From: Lophius americanus
Taxonomy: Eukaryota > Chordata > Actinopteri > Lophiiformes > Lophiidae
DNA length: 64,000 bases
NCBI GenBank assembly: GCA_037951165.1
Contig: JBBDHG010000127.1
Coordinates: forward strand, 770,001-834,000
Direction: 5' to 3'
Positions 59,611 through 64,000 of the stretch are shown in pieces. The first letter of the stretch is position 1. Each line of letters starts with the position of its first letter. A program made the translations under genes and the position numbers. Below the pieces are notes generated by a model, which was given only the letters and a program-made list of their open reading frames with translations, ran no database searches and was not told the origin of the DNA.

Positions 59611-62600
59611 TTTGGCAACCATACTTGACCTATCGTAACAGTTTGCCAACACCTCTATTAGATCTGATATGCTCCCAAAATTGACAAAAAACTTTAATTG
59701 TATCAGTTATTTAAATTTCCTCTCACCTCTGTTTCCTTCCACTCCCTAGTCTTCCATGTGATATTACTCCTTTAGTTAAGTTGTGTGTGGGGGGATCAGG
59801 TAGGGAATCTGGAGCTACATACATATCTACATATTAAATGTAAGAGAGATGAAAGTCATAATGTTAACTAAAATTTGTTCAACCAACAAACTATCATGCT
59901 TTGAAGTCCTGAATAACATGTGCGGCATGAAAACCAATACTCTCTTATTTCTGAAGAAAAAGAAGGTTTGAATCAAGTCTATGTGATACTGCAAAATTAA
60001 TGAAATGTGAACCAATCAATCTTAACATTGGTGGGCAGCTGCTCATCTGGCCGCCACCAGCAGTAACATTAACCCCCTCTGAGGTTTAAATGAGGCTTAG
60101 ATACCGATGTACACTACACCGCACCGGACCACCTTCTGCAGATATAAAGAAAATTTCTTGCCAAAGGGAACAACATGTAGCAGGCCTGGCTAAAAACATA
60201 GAAAATGTCACACTCAATTCTTTTTTCTGGTTCAATGATGAAACCCAATGGCTCTGTGCGGTAGGAGGGGTTCTGTTTACTCGTTACATTGGTGGGATTA
60301 AAGTGAGAGGCTCGTTGCATTTAATTTCCTCACCTTAGCGGCTGTCGACATATCTGAAAAGAGAGAGTATAAAAGTGTTGTCACACGAGGTGAAATCTCG
60401 ATGCGTTGACAGTTCTCCAGACAAAGATAATGGATTTTGATCTCAAAGGGGAAAATTAAAAATGTCAAGATAAGTTTTCCAATTTAGCTATCAGACATGT
60501 CATTGAAAATCCTTCATTTTAGCTGTGCAGATACATTCGTGGCTTGAATGGGAGTGAGGCGCTGAACAAATTCCTTCTCCACGTCGACATCAGAAGAAAT
60601 CTCATTACGGTCGACATTTTTATGTAGGAAGGCTGTCTCTTCTCCACAGAGAGTGTACTTCGTGTTTTCACTGTTAAAGTGCACATGTGTGTGTGTGTGT
60701 GTGTTCGTGTATGTGTGTCTAGGCTGCTGTGAGAAAAACATGTTTACATTTTAGCAATGACGATACATCCCTGAAGATTCATTGAACAACACTTAAGTCC
60801 AATCAGGCATATCCTTGTCCTTTTTATATTTTATATTTATTATATATTTCATTTCACATTGAAATGCCAGGATTATAATTAAAAAAAAGGTGCTTATTTA
60901 CGCTTACATTTTAGTCATTTTTCTTTGCAACAGGGATGGACAGCTATCACCTCAGTTTGGAAGCAAGCTCAAAAAATGCTTCTGCATCCATAAAGCGAAA
61001 CGGTGAACGGGACTAGAACATAAAATAGATGCTGATTATGCAGTAGAAACAAAAGGGTTTGCACTGCAAGTATTTTTCTTTCATCACTTATTTCTTACAT
61101 GGAAACTTCTTGTGCAGCATAACCTACTTTCCTTCCGTCCATCTGTGTAGTCAATATGTTGCATAAACATGACTTCAGAGTCTCTAAGTTTGCAGTACAA
61201 TGATGGGCTGTGTTTTGGTAATGCTGTCAGTGAATTTAACATATGGGGCAAACAGATGACAGTGGAACGCAGGCGCCGGCGGTCAGGACAGGCAGGTGAG
61301 TCATCATGATAAGTAAAAGACACATAATGATAAAATAAGATAAATATTAATATTTGTCAACTGATTTCTGCTATAAATGTAATTTATGTATGATTCCAAT
61401 CATTTCATAACTGTTCATCAAAATTTGTGTATTTCCTGTCTAATTGGGAGAAGGCAGCTATGAGCTGAGCCTCATCTCAGATTGTGCAGTCCCTCAAAAA
61501 CCGCTTTGCTTTCTCACCGTTTGTCGCCGATGTTAAGTTTGTCGCAGTTTTATTATGTGCTCACTTTCCATAGAATAGGTAATGTATTTCACGTTTGTGT
61601 AGAACATATTTACTCTTTGAGTGGAGTGGAGTGGAATGGAATGGTGGGAATGATATTTAATAAGCCAGCAGCAAGTTGATAGGCCAAGGACGAAGTGTCT
61701 CTCACCTGTGGCCAGATGATATTAATTGGAACCTCACACCGTGAAGCCGGTATTGAGACGTGAAAGGGATTGAGACGTGAAAGGTTTGGTGGTAAATGTG
61801 TGAATGACAGAGTTGTAAAAGGGGTGATGGTCCCCTGGGTGTACAAAGGGATAGTCTCCCCCACCAAAGTTTTGCTAGAGCTTAATTTCTGCATCTGTTT
61901 TATCGTTTTTGCCGACAATTTAAACTTAATATATTTTCACGCACATTATGACTGACCTAATTGAAGCTAAAAACACGGTTGCTGATCTGTTATGTTTTAC
62001 TCAAGCCCATCGGAGGTAAGACTCAAAGCATGGAGAGAAAAAACAAAATTACAAATGGTTGTTATAGAATAATTTCAGAAAATCAATGGACACTTTTCCA
62101 TTTTGGTACTCGCGCTTCAGTCAAGTCACACATACAGATGTGGAGGGCATGAGAGGAGAAAGCAGCTGTGAAACAAACAGTCCATAACCAATAGCAAAGA
62201 ACCAAAATGGCTAGATCATTGTGAATCACAGTGAAGAACATAATGTTGATGTGGTCTACCAATCTGGTGAACCAGGACCTGCTCCAACTGTAGATATCCT
62301 TTTTTATTTTTTCCTACTGATTATACACTAAAAATCAGGGTTATGAACTTTGGGTTCAATTTATTCCAAGAGATACCCCTGAATATTAAAGACTGCCCCT
62401 TTTAAGCTGACATAAGAATTGACTTTTTTAAAAAGATATAATGAACAGATTAAAAATGTATAATTGGAACGCAGTAAGTATTTGTAGTACAAAAGTCAAA
62501 GGTGAAGGGCAGTGACATGAAACCATGACGTGTTATATTCAAATCAGATTCTGCTTCGGATCCCTGCACACAGCGGTTTCTAACCTCAGTTACTTCTGCT

Positions 62601-64000
62601 GCACCTCCTGGCATTCATTGCTCATCCTAATGAATCTTCTTCTCCCAGCAGTTTCACTTCCACCTGTTCAACTTCCACCAGTCAGCAACTAATTGACACT
62701 GGATGTTGTCACCCAGCGAGGGACCGTTAATGAACAAACTGCTGTTAGACAACTAACTCTTCTATGCTAGCTCTTTGCTCTGAGTGGTTGAGGGCAGGCA
62801 GCATGAGCAGTTTCCCTCCCAACCCTCATCCCGCTTGTAGTCGGAGCCAGGCCTTTCATCCACACCCAGGCCTTCTGCCAGCGAAACAGTGAATTATTCA
62901 CCACCTTCTGGATGGATCATTTGGAACAAAGTCTCTGTTTATTCAACAAATTCACGGTAACATATAACATGTGAATATTTTACTCTTGAAAAAAAAAAAA
63001 TCGAAAATAAATATAAGCACATTTAAAAGTCGAACAAGCTATATGGCAGTATTTATGGGATTTATGGTTTAGCCTAAACGCACAAAAAGTTTGAACATTG
63101 TGGTGGAAGAAAGTGTCTCGGAGTCAAAAATATTCTCCTGAAGTTTTCCCTTTTATTTTGCCACCAGCAGTGCAGAGCAAAAAGAGTGAACAGTGGTAAT
63201 ATGTACAGAAATATGAAAAATATTTCGAAAATGGAAAAAATATTTTAGCAAAGATACGGGTAAAAATGTTCAAGAGCAGGAACGATCATCATCAATGAAT
63301 AATCTAAAGTTGGCCTCTAAATATAGGGCTCTATAATGGGCAGTACGTCTCTCAACACACCACAGACACACTTTCCCAGAAAACATGAGCTTTGACTTTT
63401 GCTATTGGGTTCATTGAAATCAATGTGTGTTAGTTCTTCATGCATGTATATTAGCGCTTCATGCATGCTTTCTGGAATGCAACCATCCCAGAAGGCATGT
63501 ATTTCCAGAATCAACAAATTGCATAGATGTTTTTGACACTCAATAAGTGTGCTCTTCATGCTGCACTTAACATACAAAAAGGATAGGAGTGACGCTGAAA
63601 GACAGAGTGGAAATATTCTTGGTCGATTTGTCAGCACACAGGCACATGCTTCTTGGAAGCATAATGAAGACAAGCCAGCGTGAGAGTAAACACCGAGCAC
63701 TCAAACTTTTAGCTGCATCAAAGAAGCAGGTATTTTCTTGTGCAGCTGACCATCTTTAATACTGATGTTTCCAACTGGAGCTGTTGTCCACCCACTCAAA
63801 ATCCAATGTCTGTGCAGTAAATGAAACTTTTAAACTGTGTCTCTCACTCTTAAAAGAAAATTTATCATTACTGTCGTTATTGTGATTTTTGGTGATATTA
63901 CACATATGTGCATACTTATGTATAGTGATAGTAACGGTTTATTGTTGCAGGAAAGGGTAGAATTTTTACCAGTTTAATATTTATATGCACAAACTCACAT
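59611..64000. other. No gene recognised
   Basis: AT-rich, with a GT tract at 60684 and a GGAGT/GGAAT short tract at 61620-61645. The 127-codon minus-strand ORF at 63317-63700 has no motif, splice context or repeat match. Confidence 0.5.
60684..60720. repeat. (GT)n microsatellite
   Basis: GTGTGTGTGTGTGTGT with a short interrupted extension. Confidence 0.9.

Noticed and set aside
63317..63700. 127-codon minus-strand ORF
   Set aside because: It is the longest frame outside the Ig and LINE regions, but it has no domain, splice context, codon pattern or repeat match. In AT-rich DNA of this length such an ORF can arise by chance.
1..64000. CRISPR arrays, prokaryotic operons or phage-like modules
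   Set aside because: No regularly spaced direct repeats with unique spacers, no long contiguous ORFs and no ribosome-binding-site pattern; all gene and repeat content is vertebrate.

Overview
This is eukaryotic, ray-finned fish (teleost) DNA. The evidence is gene structure and repeats: a spliced immunoglobulin-superfamily gene with short phase-1 introns, and teleost-type transposable elements (L2/Maui-like and Rex1/jockey-like LINEs, two Tc1-like transposase families, tRNA-derived SINEs, small terminal-inverted-repeat elements, AT and GT microsatellites). There are no bacterial operons, CRISPR arrays or ribosome-binding-site gene starts. Most of the window is AT-rich non-coding DNA in which the possible ORFs are short and look like chance.

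The only host gene I can support lies on the minus strand at 20105-16420. It reads: signal-peptide exon (20057-20105), V-like Ig exon (18524-18844), C2-like Ig exon (18164-18421), a second V-like/C2-like pair (17303-17623 and 16943-17200), then a transmembrane/short-tail exon (16420-16589). Every junction is phase 1 with GT/AG borders, and the total length is in frame. It resembles the CD2/SLAM (CD48-like) leukocyte receptors. The two exon pairs are a tandem duplication about 1.22 kb apart. The last 14 codons and the stop lie inside the end of a small inverted-repeat element that also occurs at 43255-43519.

The rest of the window, left to right. 1-5470 is intergenic with small duplications. 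5475-7052 is a decayed L2 LINE. 7072-7605 is one of at least seven copies of a dispersed repeat I cannot classify. 8285-8745 holds a perfect 97-bp inverted repeat. 12076-12500 is a Rex1-like LINE tail with an L2 tail nested in it. 15897-16370 holds a hairpin and an old repeat just past the 3' end of the Ig gene. 18958-19640 is a LINE fragment in its first intron. 20935-21185 is a diverged duplicated segment upstream of it.

From 21 to 64 kb I see no confident host gene. The landmarks there are transposon fragments (25.3, 33.0-33.5, 45.1-46.3, 47.9-48.5 and 59.4 kb), SINEs (26.0, 35.1, 37.6, 40.6 and 48.7 kb), further copies of the unclassified repeat, a 52-bp perfect AT-rich palindrome at 53.0 kb and a 44-bp minisatellite at 54.8 kb. 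The long gaps could be intergenic DNA or introns of a gene whose exons lie outside the window; the sequence alone does not decide.
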